A stretch of DNA of 48,000 nucleotides, taken from positions 160,001 to 208,000 of the forward strand of contig JAPDFW010000072.1 of NCBI GenBank assembly GCA_028826165.1, written 5' to 3'. Under the pieces are notes generated by a model. The model did not search any database. It saw nothing but the letters and a program-made list of their open reading frames with translations, and had not been told where the DNA came from. Positions 31,472-43,289 of the stretch are shown here, in pieces; the first letter of the stretch is position 1; every line of letters begins with the position of its first letter. Origin of the DNA: Anaeramoeba ignava (taxonomy: Eukaryota > Metamonada > Anaeramoebidae). Both the position numbers and the translations under genes were made by a program.

Positions 31472-33250
31472 TTAATTTTGATTTTGAATATTAAATTTTT
31501 TAATTAATAAATCAAATAAATTTGGATTTGTTTGATTTAATTGAAAATAATCAATTCCAATTTCTAATTCATCAATTATTTCTTGTGTAATTTGAATTTC
31601 ATCTTTAATTTGATTTGAATAAATCCAATATTCAAATATTTGAAATGATTTATTACTTAATTCACTATAATCTGTAACTTTATTTGATTTATCTTCAGTT
31701 ACAGATAAAAACATTCCTCGATATAATTCACTTCTCATTATTAATATTAATTTTGGAAATTTATATTGTTTTTCTTTTCTTTCAATAATAAAATCTTTTT
31801 CATTTTCATTTTCATTTAAATAAATTCTTTTCATTGTTTCTTCAATTTTTTCATTTGAATTTATAATTTCTTTAATTTCAGAATATAATTTTGGATTTAT
31901 TATTCTGTTTGAATAAATCATTTCAAATATTTGATTTGATTCTTTAATTGATTTTTTTGAAATAATTTCTTGAAGTTTTTCAATTTGATTTTGATTTTGA
32001 TTTAATCTATATTTCAATATTAATTTATGAGCTTCAATTATTTCTCCATTTTCGGTTTTAAATGAAATATTACAAAATTCTTTTCTTTCAAATAATTTTA
32101 TCAAATCTTCTTCAAGATTGGAAAAAGAAGAAGGAGAATAATAAAGAAATGAATTATTATATCCACAAAGAACATGATAATTAGAAATATTTTCATTAAA
32201 TCTTAATTTAGGAAGTTCAATTTGAATTGGAATTAATTGGTTATTTGTATCTCCAGTTCCTAATTGTCCATATTCATTATATCCAAATCCTATTAATTTT
32301 GAATTTGAAGTTAAAATCAAAGTATGAGAATATCCAACAGAAAAATCAAGAATATAATCATTTTCTTCAAATAAAGATGATTTTATTTCAGTAAATTCAT
32401 AAGTATTTTCATATTTTCCAAGTCCATTATAAAGATGATTTCCACATGAATAAAGTTTTCTTTTTGGATTTTGATTTTCATTTTCATTTTCAATCAACAT
32501 TATTGAAAAAGTAGCACCTGATTGAATATCAATTATTTTACCTTTTGGAATATTTTGGATTTTGGTTAATTTTTGAATATATGCTTGTTTTCTTGATTCT
32601 CCTAACCCAAGTTGATCTAATTCATTATCACCACATCCAAATAATTCTTGATTTGAATTTAAAAGAAAAACAGATTTTTTATTAATTCCTGAAAATATTT
32701 TAGAAACATTTTTCATCATTAAAATTGGTTTTCTTGTTTTTGGAAATGTTTCAGAATCAAAACCAAGTTGACTAGAATAATTAGAACCAATTCCATAAGC
32801 ATTTTGATTTGAAGTTAATAAGTAAAGTGAAACAGATCCAGAAACAATATCTTGAATTATTCTATCATTTGTATCTTCAATTAATGATGAAATATTGATA
32901 AATTTTTTTGGATTAATATCTTTTCCTTTGGCAAATACATTTCCTTCTATTGTTAAAATAGCTTCATTTTGATAACCAACAGTTACTTTTTGAATATTTT
33001 CTTTAATTTGGATTTTTGAAGGATTTTGATTTGAATCATTTTCTTTTAAATATTCTATTGCTTTTCCATTTTCAAAAAGGAAAATTGTTGAAAAATAACT
33101 TGTTGAAATTTTTTTAATTTGTTTTTCATTTTCATTTTCATTTTCATTTTCATTTTCAAATTTAAATTGAATTGGTTTTGTTATTTTATTTGGTTCATTT
33201 TTGATAAGTTTTGGATATTCATTTGAACCAAAAAATATAATTTCATTCAT
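31472..33250 (-). CDS. RCC1-BTB protein, paralog 6, intact
   Basis: 592 residues, same domains. Distinct propeller loops: SNYSSQLGFDSETF, DNELDQLGLGESRKQ, YNEYGQLGTGDTNNQ. The C-terminus is LLIKKFNIQNQN. Intronless, with the family promoter element at about 33255-33275. Confidence 0.85.
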   Translation of the reverse strand: MNEIIFFGSNEYPKLIKNEPNKITKPIQFKFENENENENENEKQIKKISTSYFSTIFLFENGKAIEYLKENDSNQNPSKIQIKENIQKVTVGYQNEAILTIEGNVFAKGKDINPKKFINISSLIEDTNDRIIQDIVSGSVSLYLLTSNQNAYGIGSNYSSQLGFDSETFPKTRKPILMMKNVSKIFSGINKKSVFLLNSNQELFGCGDNELDQLGLGESRKQAYIQKLTKIQNIPKGKIIDIQSGATFSIMLIENENENQNPKRKLYSCGNHLYNGLGKYENTYEFTEIKSSLFEENDYILDFSVGYSHTLILTSNSKLIGFGYNEYGQLGTGDTNNQLIPIQIELPKLRFNENISNYHVLCGYNNSFLYYSPSSFSNLEEDLIKLFERKEFCNISFKTENGEIIEAHKLILKYRLNQNQNQIEKLQEIISKKSIKESNQIFEMIYSNRIINPKLYSEIKEIINSNEKIEETMKRIYLNENENEKDFIIERKEKQYKFPKLILIMRSELYRGMFLSVTEDKSNKVTDYSELSNKSFQIFEYWIYSNQIKDEIQITQEIIDELEIGIDYFQLNQTNPNLFDLLIKKFNIQNQN

Positions 33251-33604
33251 TTTTGAAAAGAAAAAAATGAAAAAATAATTTTTGGAATTTTTAATTTTAA
33301 TTTTAGTTTTGATTTTAATTTTAATTTTAATTTTAATTTTAATTTTAATTTTAATTTTGATTTTAATTTTAATTTTGATTTTAATTTTAATTTTTAATTT
33401 TAATTTTAATTTTAATTTTAATTTTAATTTTAATTTTAATTTTAATTTTAATTTTAATTTTAATTTTAATTTTAATTTTAATTTTGATTTTAATTTTAAA
33501 TTTAAATTTAATTTTAATTTTAATTTTGATTTTAATTTTAATTTTAATTATTAATTTTAATTTTAATTTGAATTTTAAATTTAATTTTAATTTTAATTTT
33601 GATT
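33251..33604. repeat. TTTTAA/TTTTGA hexamer tract
   Basis: About 300 bp of hexamer spacer between paralogs 6 and 7. No gene. Confidence 0.8.
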
Positions 33605-35397
33605 TTAATTATTAAATTTATTAAATAATAAATCAAATAAATTTGGATTTGTTTGATTTAATTGAAAATAATCAATTCCTGTTTCTAATTCATCAATTAT
33701 TTCTTTTGTAATTTCAATTTCATCTTTAATTTGATTTGAATAAATCCAATATTCAAATATTTGAAATGATTTATTACTTAATTCACTATAATCTGTAACT
33801 TTATTAGAAGTATCATTTGTTACAGATAAAAACATTCCTCGATATAATTCACTTCTCATTATTAATATTAATTTAGGAAATTTATATTGTTTTTCTTTTC
33901 TTTCAATAATAAAATCTTTTTCTTTTTCTTTTTCATTTTCATTTAAATAAATTCTTTTCATTGTTTCTTCAATTTTTTCATTTGAATTTATAATTTCTTT
34001 AATTTCAGAATATAATTTTGGATTTATTATTCTGTTTGAATAAATCATTTCAAATATTTGATTTGATTCTTTAATTGATTTATTTGAAATAATTTCTTGA
34101 AGTTTTTCAATTTGATTTTGATTTTGATTTTGATTTAATCTATATTTCAATATTAATTTATGAGCTTCAATTATTTCTCCATTTTTGGTTTTAAATGAAA
34201 TATCACAAAATTCTTTTCTTCTAAATAGTTTTATCAAATCTTCTTCAAGATTGGAAAAAGAAGGAGAATAATAAAGAAATGATTTATTATTTCCACAAGA
34301 AACATGATAATTAGAAATATTTTCATTAAATCTTAATTTAGGAAGTTCAATTTGAATTGGAATTAATTGAATATTTGTATCTCCAGTTCCTAATTGACCA
34401 TCAGGAATTATATCCAAATCCTATTAATTTTGAATTGGATGTTAAAATCAAAGTATGAGCATTTCCAACAGAAAAATCAATAATATTATCATCATTTTCA
34501 AATAAAGATGATTTGATTTCAGTAAATTCATAAGTATTTTCATCTTTGCCAAGTCCATTAAATGAAGAATATCCACATGAATAAAGTTTTCTTTTTGGAT
34601 TTGGATTTTGATTTTGATTTTGATTTTCATTCAACATTATTGAAAAAGAAAGACTAGATTTAATATCAATTATTTTGCCTTTTGGAATATTTTGGATTTT
34701 GGTTAATTTTTGGATTTTTGTTTCTTTTATTGATTTTCCTAATCCAATTTGACCAGATTGATTATTTCCGCATCCAAATAATTCTTGATTTGAATTTAAA
34801 AGAAAAACAGAATTAGAACAATTTCCTGAAAATATTTTAGAAACATTTTTCATCATTAAAATTGGTTTTTCTGTTTTTTTAAGTGTTTCAGAATCGAAAC
34901 CAAGTTGACCATGTTTATTTGAACCAATTCCATAAACATTTTGATTTGAAGTTAATAAGTAAAATGAAACAGATCCAGAAACAATATCTTGAATTATTCT
35001 ATCATTTGTATCTTCAATTAATGATGAAATATTGATAAATTCTTTTTGATTATTTGGATTAATATCTTTTCCTTTGGCAAATACATTTCCTTCTATTGTT
35101 AAAATAGCTTCATTTTCCCAACCAACAGTTACTTTTTGAATATTTTCTTCAATTTGGATTTTTTCAGGATTTTGATTTGAATCATTTTCTTTTAAATATT
35201 CTATTGCTTTTCCATTTTCAAAAAGGAAAATTGTTGAAAAATCACTTGTTGAAATTTGTTTAATTTGTTTTTCATTTTCATTTTGATTTTCATTTTCATT
35301 TTCATTTTCAAATTTAAATTGAATTGGTTTTTATTTTATTTGGTTTATTTTTGATAAATTGTGGATATTGATTTAAACCAAAAAATATAATTTCATT
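33605..35397 (-). pseudogene. RCC1-BTB protein, paralog 7, two frameshifts
   Basis: MNEIIFFGLNQYP at 35397 is followed after about 25 codons by a two-base loss near 35335 (IKTNSI and stop, where paralogs read KKPIQF). The middle reads correctly (NVYGIGSNKHGQLGFD to FGYNS). Near 34405 an extra base turns NS-DGQLGTG into a stop. The last frame (GQLGTGDTNIQL to LLFNKFNN) ends at 33605. Probably decayed. Confidence 0.8.
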
Positions 35398-35450
35398 CAT
35401 TTTTGAAAAGAAAAAAATGAAAAAATAATTTTTGGAATTTTTAATTTTAA

Positions 35451-38002
35451 TTAATTATCATCCAAAGAAAAAGATTGAAAATTAAAAGAAAATTGTTTTG
35501 AAATTTTTTCTTTAACAATTTTCAACTTTCGAGGAAAACCTGAAAGAGGATTTAATTGGAAATATTCATGAGCATCCTCAAGATCTAAAATTGATTTGAT
35601 TGAAATATTTTGATCAATTTCATCGAAATATAAAAACTTGATAAATTGTTGAATTGCTTCAAGACATTTTTCACTATAATCTTGAACTTTATTTGAAGAA
35701 TCATTTGTGGATAAGAACATTCCTCTAAAAATTTGAGTTCTGGAAGCCAAAATGAGTTGATGAGCTTTTACTTCAACATTTTTCACAATAATTGAGAAAT
35801 CTTTGCTTTTTTCATCTTCAAATAATCTTTTTATATCTGAAAGAAATCCTTTTTTTCCGTTTTTCGATTCAAATGATTTAATTTCAAAATCTTTCACTAA
35901 TTTTTCAATTTTTTCTTTTTGGTTTTCATTATCAATAAAAACAGAACCTGAATAAATCCATTTCAGAAAACAAATCACATCTGTTTTCGGAAGTAAAGCA
36001 AATTTGGAAACCAAAAAACTTGGTTCTTTTTGCGTTCTGCATTTTAATATTAAAGAATGAGCTTGAATTTCCTCTTTTTCTTTTGTTCGAATTGTGATGT
36101 CACAAAATTCATTTGATTCAAAAAAATTGAGAAAATCATCTTGAAAAGTTTTTTCACTTTGGATTAATTTCAAAATTTCTTCATTCATTTCTAAATCTGT
36201 TATTCTTTTTCCCTAAAAAAAAAAGTGGAATAAATTGGAAAATATATAATTTTGAATGAAAATTACATTCTAAATAAGAAAAATAAATAAAAACAAGAAA
36301 AAAAATATTTTAAAAAGGAATAAATTTACTTTCTTTTGATTTTTTTTTAAAAGATTTTTCAAATCAAATTAAATCAAATCAAATTAAATTATTTTTGCTT
36401 TTTTTTGTTAATAATAAAATTTACATCTAAATCATCCATTTCAAATTTTTCATTATTTATTGCATATTCAACTTCTTCAAAAGTAGCTTTATGTAAAATT
36501 AAGAAGAATAACAAAGAACGATCCTAATCAAAGGTATAAAAAAAGAGAAAATAAATTCCAAAAAATTTGTTCCACTTTTTTTTTTTTTTTGATAATTCAA
36601 TATTGAAATATTTAAATCTACAAACAGCTAAAAAATTTTGAGCACTTGAATAATTCTGATCTGCAGATTTTTTCATCCATTTATAAGATTCAATGAGATT
36701 TTTTTTGACACCTTCACCTTTCAAGTAAGAGTAAGCAATTCCATATTGACCTTCTGGTAAATCATCTTCTGCTGCTTCAAGATAAAATTGAGCAGCTTTT
36801 TTTTTATCCATTGGTGTTCCACGACCATAGAAATAGGAATTAGCCAAATTATATTTGGAAAGAGTGTAATTTTTTTCAGCAGCTTCTTTAAATAATTCGA
36901 AAGCTTTTTGATCATCTTTTTCAACACCATTTCCGTGATAATAACAAATTCCAAGATTATTAATACTGACAGTCTCTCCTAGATCAATTGCCTGGAGATA
37001 CAACTCCCTTGCGCGCTGATAATCACGAGTTACTCCTCTCCCGTGATAATAACAATTTCCAAGATTATTTAATGCTTTTGAACATCCAAACTCAATTGCT
37101 TTTTTATAAAATGTGATTGCTTTGTCATAACTTTGTTCACATTGGGTTCCATTATAATAATATAATCCAATTCCATTCATTCCTCTTGCATCACCAAATT
37201 TTTCTGCTTTTTGGAAATATTCAAATGCTTTTCCGTGATCTTCTTTGATATGATGTTCTGAAATTCCTAATCCTGTGTATATTTTCCCGTTTGTTGTATC
37301 TTTTTTTAATGCTTCTTTAAAGTATTCATATGATTTTTTATAATCCGTTTTTGTTCCTATTCCATCTGCATAGCAATATCCTAATTCAATTAATGCATTT
37401 AAATCTTTTTCTTCTTCTGTTAATTTTTTAAATATTTCAAATGCTATTTTTTGTTTTTGGTTATTTGAGTTTTTAGAGTAATCTACTGCGATTTTGAATA
37501 AAGATTCTTTATCATTTTCCATTAAAATTTGACTTAGATCTAAAATTTCAATTTGATTTTCATTTTGAATTTGATTTTGATTTTCATTTTGATTTTCATT
37601 TTCATTTTGAATTTGAATTTGATTTTCAATTTGATTTTGATTTTGAATTTGATTTTCATTTTGAATTTGAATTTGATTTTCAATTTGATTTTCAATTTGA
37701 TTTTCAATTTGATTTTGAATTTGATTTTCAATTTGATTTTGATTTTGATTTTGATTTTGATTTTGATTTTGATTTTGATTTTGATTTTGATTTTGATTTT
37801 GATTTTCAATTTGATTTTCAATTTGATTTTGATTTTGATTTTGATTTTGATTTTGATTTTGAATTTCATTTTCATTTTGGTTTAAATTTTCATTTTCAAT
37901 TTGATTTTCATTTTCATTTTGAATTTGATTTTGAATTTGATTTTCAATTTGATTTTCAATTTGATTTTCAATTTGATTTTCAATTTCAATTTCATTTTCC
38001 AT
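35451..38002 (-). CDS. Sel1-repeat, ankyrin-like and BTB protein with two single-codon exons
   Basis: Proposed exons: 38002-36626, 36523-36425, microexons 36332-36330 and 36269-36267, 36212-35451. The N-terminus is a long Asn/Gln/Glu run, then about eight Sel1 repeats (ALNNLGNCYYHGRGVTRD, SINNLGICYYHGNGVEKD). A 33-codon ankyrin-like exon (LLFFLILHKATFEEVEYAI to MDDLD) follows, then K, N, then GKRITDLEM, giving LD-K-N-GK, a typical ankyrin turn. The C-terminus is two BTB units (EFCDITIRTKEKEEIQAHS, KAHQLILASRTQIFRGMF), related to the RCC1-BTB genes. The donor of intron 1 (GTTTGT, 36625) is my weakest call. Without splicing the region would be two separate genes, Sel1 and BTB, but the BTB part would then lack a promoter element. 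Confidence 0.65.
36213..36424 (-). other. Two single-codon microexons in the Sel1/BTB gene
   Basis: AG-AAA-GTAAAT (codon 36330-36332) and AG-AAT-GTAATT (codon 36267-36269) between an exon ending MDDLD and one starting GKRIT, all in phase 0. The inserted Lys-Asn completes DKNGK. Confidence 0.7.
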
Positions 38003-38255
38003 TTCATTTTCAATTTTGTTCAAAATTTGATTTAAATCCAAAATTTCATTTTCAATTTGATTTGAAATTTTATTTTGAATTTCATTTTCATTTTCATTTT
38101 GGTTTAAATTTGCATTTTCATTTTGGTTTAAATTTGCATTTTGGTTTAAATTTTCATTTTCATTTTGATTTGCATTTTCAATTAAATTTGATTTTCATTT
38201 TGGTTTAAATTTGATTGATTCATTTATATTATTTAAAAAAAAATGAAAAAAGGAA
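38003..38255 (-). other. 5' end of the Sel1/BTB gene, start uncertain
   Basis: The frame stays open above 38002 for about 60 Asn/Gln/Glu-rich codons and then meets a TGA. The ATG that follows the promoter element (TTTTTCATTTTTTTT at about 38235-38250) is at 38225, reads MNQSNLNQNENQI and stops. One base must be gained, or two lost, to join it to the main frame. The same problem occurs at the 13719 start. Confidence 0.5.
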
Positions 38256-38353
38256 ATTTTGGAAAAATTAATTTTTTTTGGCTCATCTTTTTATTTCCTA
38301 AAAAAAAAGAAAAAGAATTTTAAAAAAGAAATTTCTTCTTTTGCTTGTTGTAA

Positions 38354-39185
38354 TTAATTTTCTAATAATTTTTGAACATTTTCAAAAGTAATTTTTTTAA
38401 AAGCATAATTTGAACCAGTTGAAAAAGAAGCAGTTATTAAATTTATAAATTTTTTATAGAAAGTTTGCTTTTCTGAAATTTTATGAGTTTCTTTCTCGAA
38501 AAATTTTTCAACTGGAGAAGTAATTGATTTAGCAATAAAACCATCAATAAAACCACAAAGAAATTTAACACCTTCAAATTCCTGTTTTGAAAAAAAAGAG
38601 CGAATATTTGATTTTTCAATATCAGAATTCACCTTTTCAGTCAAAGCAAAAAAAGTTGATAAAAAAATAGCTTCCGTTAAAAAATTTGAGAAAAAACCTT
38701 TATATAATCCATTAAAAAATCCTCCTTTTTTATAAACTTGAATTAAGGATTCAAAAAAATTTGGATAAACTTCTTCTAATGAAATTTGACAACAAGATTT
38801 TGCTTCATATTCTCTATTTTTTTTTTGATATTTTTGAATATTTTGAACTAAAGTATCAAAAAGTGTTTTAAAAAATGCTGCTGCACATCCTGCAAATAAA
38901 CCTATTTTCCAAGTTTGCGCCTCAAATCCTTCGTCAGTTGGATTTGCTAATGATGATTTTGTGAAGTAGTTTTCAATTGTGTTTTTGATTTTTCGTGTAA
39001 CTTCCAAACATAATTGAATTTGAAATTGCTGATTTTGTAAAATTAGTGAAAATTTCTTCTTTTGAATCTGTGAAGAAAGGAACAAAACCATCAGAAAAAA
39101 TACCAGAAATCGCTCCACTTAAAAATGGTGAAAAAGATTTTTTATAAGAAGTAAAATTTTGAGAAGATTGATTTTGTTTATTCAT
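38354..39185 (-). CDS. Mitochondrial-carrier-like membrane protein, one frameshift
   Basis: Starts MNKQNQSSQNF at 39185 behind a TTTCATTTTTTTTC element. The first part (FLSGAISGIFSDGFVPFFT) resembles carrier helix 1. Near 39000 the frame shifts by one base from FGSYTKN to VTRKIKNTIENYF; the rest runs to 38354 with KIGLFAGCAAAFFKTLFDT, GLYKGFFSNFLTEAIFL and GFIDGFIAKSITSPVEKFF. Three related repeats of about 95 residues and a PVEKFF (Px[DE]xx) remnant fit a very divergent SLC25-type carrier, but the signature motifs are mostly lost. Pseudogene or sequencing slip cannot be told apart. Confidence 0.5.
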
Positions 39186-39286
39186 AATTTATTTTTTAAA
39201 TCAAAAAGAAAAAAAATGAAAATTAAAAAAATTAAAAATAAAAAAATAAAATAATTCAAAAAGAAAAACAACTATAAAGTTGCTTT

Positions 39287-39439
39287 TACGAAGCTTGGGG
39301 TTCGAACCCAAGTCCTTTTTTAATAATCCTTAATAATATTAAAGATTATTAAAAACGCTCTTCCAATGATAACCTATTAATTCGGATTTTTCAATAAAGA
39401 AAAATCAAGTAATTTAATAGGCTAATAGAGCTCCTTCGT
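39287..39439 (-). tRNA. tRNA-like element interrupted by two AT-rich hairpins
   Basis: The minus strand has a perfect T arm with B box (TTGGG-TTCGAAC-CCCAA), acceptor strands ACGAAG / CTTCGT, discriminator A, and a run of five T about 20 bases downstream. The D stem GCTC/GAGC with loop ATTGGAA forms only if about 60 bases (which pair with themselves: AGCCTATTAA with TTAATAGGTT) are removed from inside the D arm. The anticodon arm is replaced by a 12-bp AT hairpin, TTTTTAATAATC / GATTATTAAAAA. I cannot assign an anticodon. It could be a tRNA with two introns or a decayed tRNA. Confidence 0.5.
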
Positions 39440-39730
39440 TTTATTTTCAATTTTCAATTTTTATTTTAATTTTTTATTCCTATTTATATTCTTCTTTTAT
39501 TCCTATTTATATTCTTCTTTTAATTTTTTATTTTTAATTTTTATTCTTCTTTAAATTTTAATTTTTAATTTGACTTGTTGTTTATCTTTATTGATTTGGA
39601 AAAAAATTATTATTATTATTATTATTCTTTGTTTTTAAAAAAAAAGATTGGATTGAAAAAAAAAAATTTGAAAATGGAAAAAAATTTTCTAACCAAAATC
39701 TTGAAAGAGAAAAAAAAATAAAAGTTATTT

Positions 39731-42332
39731 TTAATTGTTTTCGATTTTCTTTTTCTCTTTTTTTCTTAAAATTCTTTCAAATCGAGAATCTCTTGCTCTA
39801 GCAACTGGTGTTCCTTTTTCAGTACAAATTAATTGAATATGACAAGGAGATGAATTGAAACCTAATTTTAATTTTAATTTTAATTTTAATTTTAATTTTA
39901 ATTTTAATTTTAATTTTAATTTTAATTTTAATTTTAATTTTAATTTTAATTTTAATTTTAATTTTAATTTTAATTTTAATTTTAATTTTAATTTTAATTT
40001 TATAAATTAATTTTAATTTTAATTTTAATTTTAATTTTAATTTTAATTTTAATTTTAATTTTAATTTTAATTTTAATTTTAATTTTAATTTTAATTTTAA
40101 TTTTAATTTTAATTTTAATTTTAATTTTTAATTTTAATTTTAATTTTAATTTTAATTTTAATTTTAATTTTAATTTTAATTTTAATTTTAATTTTAATTT
40201 TAATTTTAATTTTAATTTTATTAATTTTAATTTTAATTTTAATTTTAATTTTAATTTTAATTTTGATTTTAATTTTAATTTTAATTTTAATTTTAATTTT
40301 AATTTTAATTTTAATTTTAATTTTAATTTTAATTTTAATTTTAATTTTAATTTTAATTTTAATTTTAAATTTTAATTTTAATTTTAATTTTAATTTTAAT
40401 TTTAATTTTAATTTTAATTTTAATTTTTATTTTGAATTTTAATTTTTATTTTGAATTTTGAATTTTACTTGTAATTCTTCCATGAGCTCTAAATGTTCTT
40501 CTTCTTCCTGGAGTAGCTCTACTTACTTGAACATGAGAAACATAAAGTTTATCAACATCTAAACCTTTAGCTTTAGCATTTGATTCAGCATTCTTTAATA
40601 AAACCAATAAAAATTTAGCAGATTTTGCTGGCCATCTTCCTTGAGATGTTTTAAATTGTTTTGCTTGTGCACATCTTCCAATTCCTCCTTTAAATTTTCT
40701 GAAAGGAACGCATTGTTTTTTTTCAAGAACATCATTTAAATATTTTTGTGCATTTGGAAGTGATCTTTTACGAAGAGCTGCTGCAGTTTCTCTTGTATTC
40801 TATTAATTCATTAAATAAATTGTTTATAAATAAATTGTTTATAAATTGTTTATAAATAAATTGTTTATAAATAAATTGTTATAAATAAATAAATTGTTAT
40901 AAATAAATTATTATTAATAAATTGTTTATAAATAAATTATTATAAACAAATTGTTATAAATAAATTGTTTATAAATAAATTGTTTATAAATAAATTGTTA
41001 TAAATAAATTGTTATAAATAAATTGTTTATAAATAAATTGTTATAAATAAATTGTTTATAAATAAATTGTTATAAATAAATTGTTTATAAATAAATTGTT
41101 TTAAATAAATAAATTGTTTATAAATAAATTGTTTATAAATAAATTGTTTATAAATAAATTATTATAAATAAATTGTTTATAAATAAATTATTATAAATAA
41201 ATTGTTTATAAATAAATTATTATAAATAAATTTTATAAATAAATTGTTATAAATAAATTGTTTATAAATAAATTGTTATAAATAAATTATAAATAAATTA
41301 TTATAAATAAATTGTTATAAATAAATTGTTTATAAATAAATTGTTATAAATAAATTGTTTATAAATAATAAATTGTTTATAAATAAATTATTATAAATAA
41401 ATTAGTTATAAATAAATTATTATAAATAAATTGTTATAAATAAATTGTTATAAATTATTATACATAAATAAATTGTTATAAATAAATTAGTTATAATTTA
41501 AATAAATTATTATAGATAAATTATTATAAATAAAATAAATTGTTTATAAATAAATTGTTTTATAAATAAATTGTTTATAAATAAATTGTTTATAAATAAA
41601 TTGTTATAAATTGTTATAATTGTTTATAAATAAATTGTTTATAAATAAATTGTTATAAATAAATTGTTTATAATTAAATTATTATAAATAAATTATTATA
41701 AATAAATTGTTTATAAATAAATTGTTTATAAATAAATTATTATAAATAAATTGTTTATAAATAAATTATTATAAATAAATTGTTTATAAATATAAATTGT
41801 TTATAAATAAATTGTTATAAATAAATTGTTTTATAAAATAAATTGTTTATAAATAAATTGTTATAAATAAATTGTTTATAAATAAATTATTATAAATAAA
41901 TTGTTTATAAATAAATTGTTTATAAATAAATTGTTTATAAATAAATTGTTTATAAATAAATTGTTTATAAATAAATTGTTTATAATTAAATAAATAAATT
42001 GTTTATAAATATAAATAGTTTATAAATAAATAGTTTATAAATAAATTATTATAAATAAATTGTTTATAATTAAATAAATAAATTATTATAAATAAATTGT
42101 TTATAAATAAATTGTTTATAATTAAATTGTTTATAATTAAATTGTTTATAAATAAATTGTTTATAAATAAATTGTTTATAAATAAATTGTTGTTAAAATT
42201 GTTGTTAAAATTGTTGTTGAAATTGTTTTTGTAATGCTTTAAATTTAAATATAAATTTACCTTGAAATGAACTCTTAAATCTTTTCCCATTGCTTTAACT
42301 GATTTTTCTGTTGGTTCTCTTGAATATTTCAT
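39731..42332 (-). CDS. RPL17: 60S ribosomal protein L17 (uL22), three exons
   Basis: Exons 42332-42261, 40799-40469, 39861-39731 encode about 177 residues with matching phases. Recognisable uL22 sequence: [93 protein letters not shown] and [14 protein letters not shown]. It is a structural protein of the large ribosomal subunit near the exit tunnel. Both introns are wholly tandem repeats (about 600 and 1460 bp), each with its own unit. A GTAAGT-like donor at about 42445 and an AAG directly before the ATG suggest an additional 5' UTR intron. Confidence 0.93.
39862..40468. repeat. Intron 2 of RPL17: TTTTAA hexamer array
   Basis: About 600 bp of nearly pure (AATTTT)n between a GTAAAA donor and a TTAG acceptor. 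Confidence 0.85.
40800..42260. repeat. Intron 1 of RPL17: ATAAATAAATTGTTT tandem array
   Basis: About 1.4 kb of 14-17 bp units (AAATAAATTGTTTAT and AAATAAATTATTAT variants). Different from every other intron repeat here. The open frame at 42003-42332 is exon 1 reading into the repeat. Confidence 0.85.
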
Positions 42333-42580
42333 CTTATTTATTTTTTTGTGGTTTTTTTTTTCTCTTTCTTTTTGTGTTTTGTTTTGTTTTAAAATTTAAA
42401 TTTAAATTTTTTATAATTTATAATAGAATAAAAGAAAAAAAAACTTACAAAAAAAAAATGAAAAAAAAAATTTTTTTTTTAATTAAAAAAAATAAAAAAA
42501 AAAAATTAAATTATTCTTTTTTTTATCAAAATTACTAATTATTTTCTAATTTTATTTTTATTAATTTTTTTTTATCTTTT

Positions 42581-43129
42581 TCAAAATTTATGTGAAGAAG
42601 AATTAAAACGTAAAGCTGGCCCTTGTTTTCTTTGTCCAATTCTTCTAGAGACACTATCTCTTTGGAATTTTGAACTAAAAAAATAATCATTTAATTTTTT
42701 ATTATAATTTTCAATCTGAGACTTTGAATGTTTGTTTTTATATGGATTTTGAGGAAGTATAACAAGCTTCAGATTGCGCAATTCATTCTTCCGAATTTGT
42801 TGATTAACTTTCTTTCTTAATTTTCTTATTTTCTGACTTTTTTTCAAAACTTGGGTTGATCGATTTTTTTCTTCATTTTTTAATTGATTTTGATCGGAAT
42901 TTTTTTCTTCTAAAGCTGTTGGATTATATTTGTTAAGTTCCTCCAAAATGCTATCAGGCAAAAGTTCTGGTTTCTTTTGTTGAGTTGTTTTTTTTGTTTC
43001 CTTTTCTATATTTTCCTTGATTTTGGAATTAATTTCTTGATCTAATGCATTGATACTTTCTTTCCTATTTTTTTCTTGTTTTGGAAAATCTTCTTCTTTA
43101 AAAGAAATTGGAAAATGTTTTCTTTTCAT
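42581..43129 (-). CDS. Small basic protein, possibly nucleolar
   Basis: 182 residues, single exon. A charged N-terminus is followed by KPELLPDSILEELNKYNPTAL, a strongly basic stretch (KKSQKIRKLRKKVNQQIRK) and a conserved-looking C-terminus (NDYFFSSKFQRDSVSRR to ALRFNSSSHKF). The composition and the basic C-terminal box recall small-subunit processome or NOL7/Utp16-type proteins, but I do not recognise the family firmly. A TTTCATTTT element lies about 45 bases upstream of the start. Confidence 0.55.
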   Translation of the reverse strand: MKRKHFPISFKEEDFPKQEKNRKESINALDQEINSKIKENIEKETKKTTQQKKPELLPDSILEELNKYNPTALEEKNSDQNQLKNEEKNRSTQVLKKSQKIRKLRKKVNQQIRKNELRNLKLVILPQNPYKNKHSKSQIENYNKKLNDYFFSSKFQRDSVSRRIGQRKQGPALRFNSSSHKF

Positions 43130-43289
43130 TTCAGAGATGAAGAAAATTGCAATTAAAATGAAAGAAGTTGAAAGAAAAAATGGAAAAATAAAATTTGAAA
43201 AAAAATTTTTTATTGAATTTTTTTTGAAAAGGAAAAAATATAAAAAAAAGTCAAAAAATCAAATGAAGAATTTTCTAAATCATTTCAAT

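Noticed and set aside
36528-36585. Intron with a GTGGAA donor at the end of the Sel1 exon
   Set aside because: Its phase would put the next exon into a frame with an early stop; the upstream GTTTGT donor keeps the frame.
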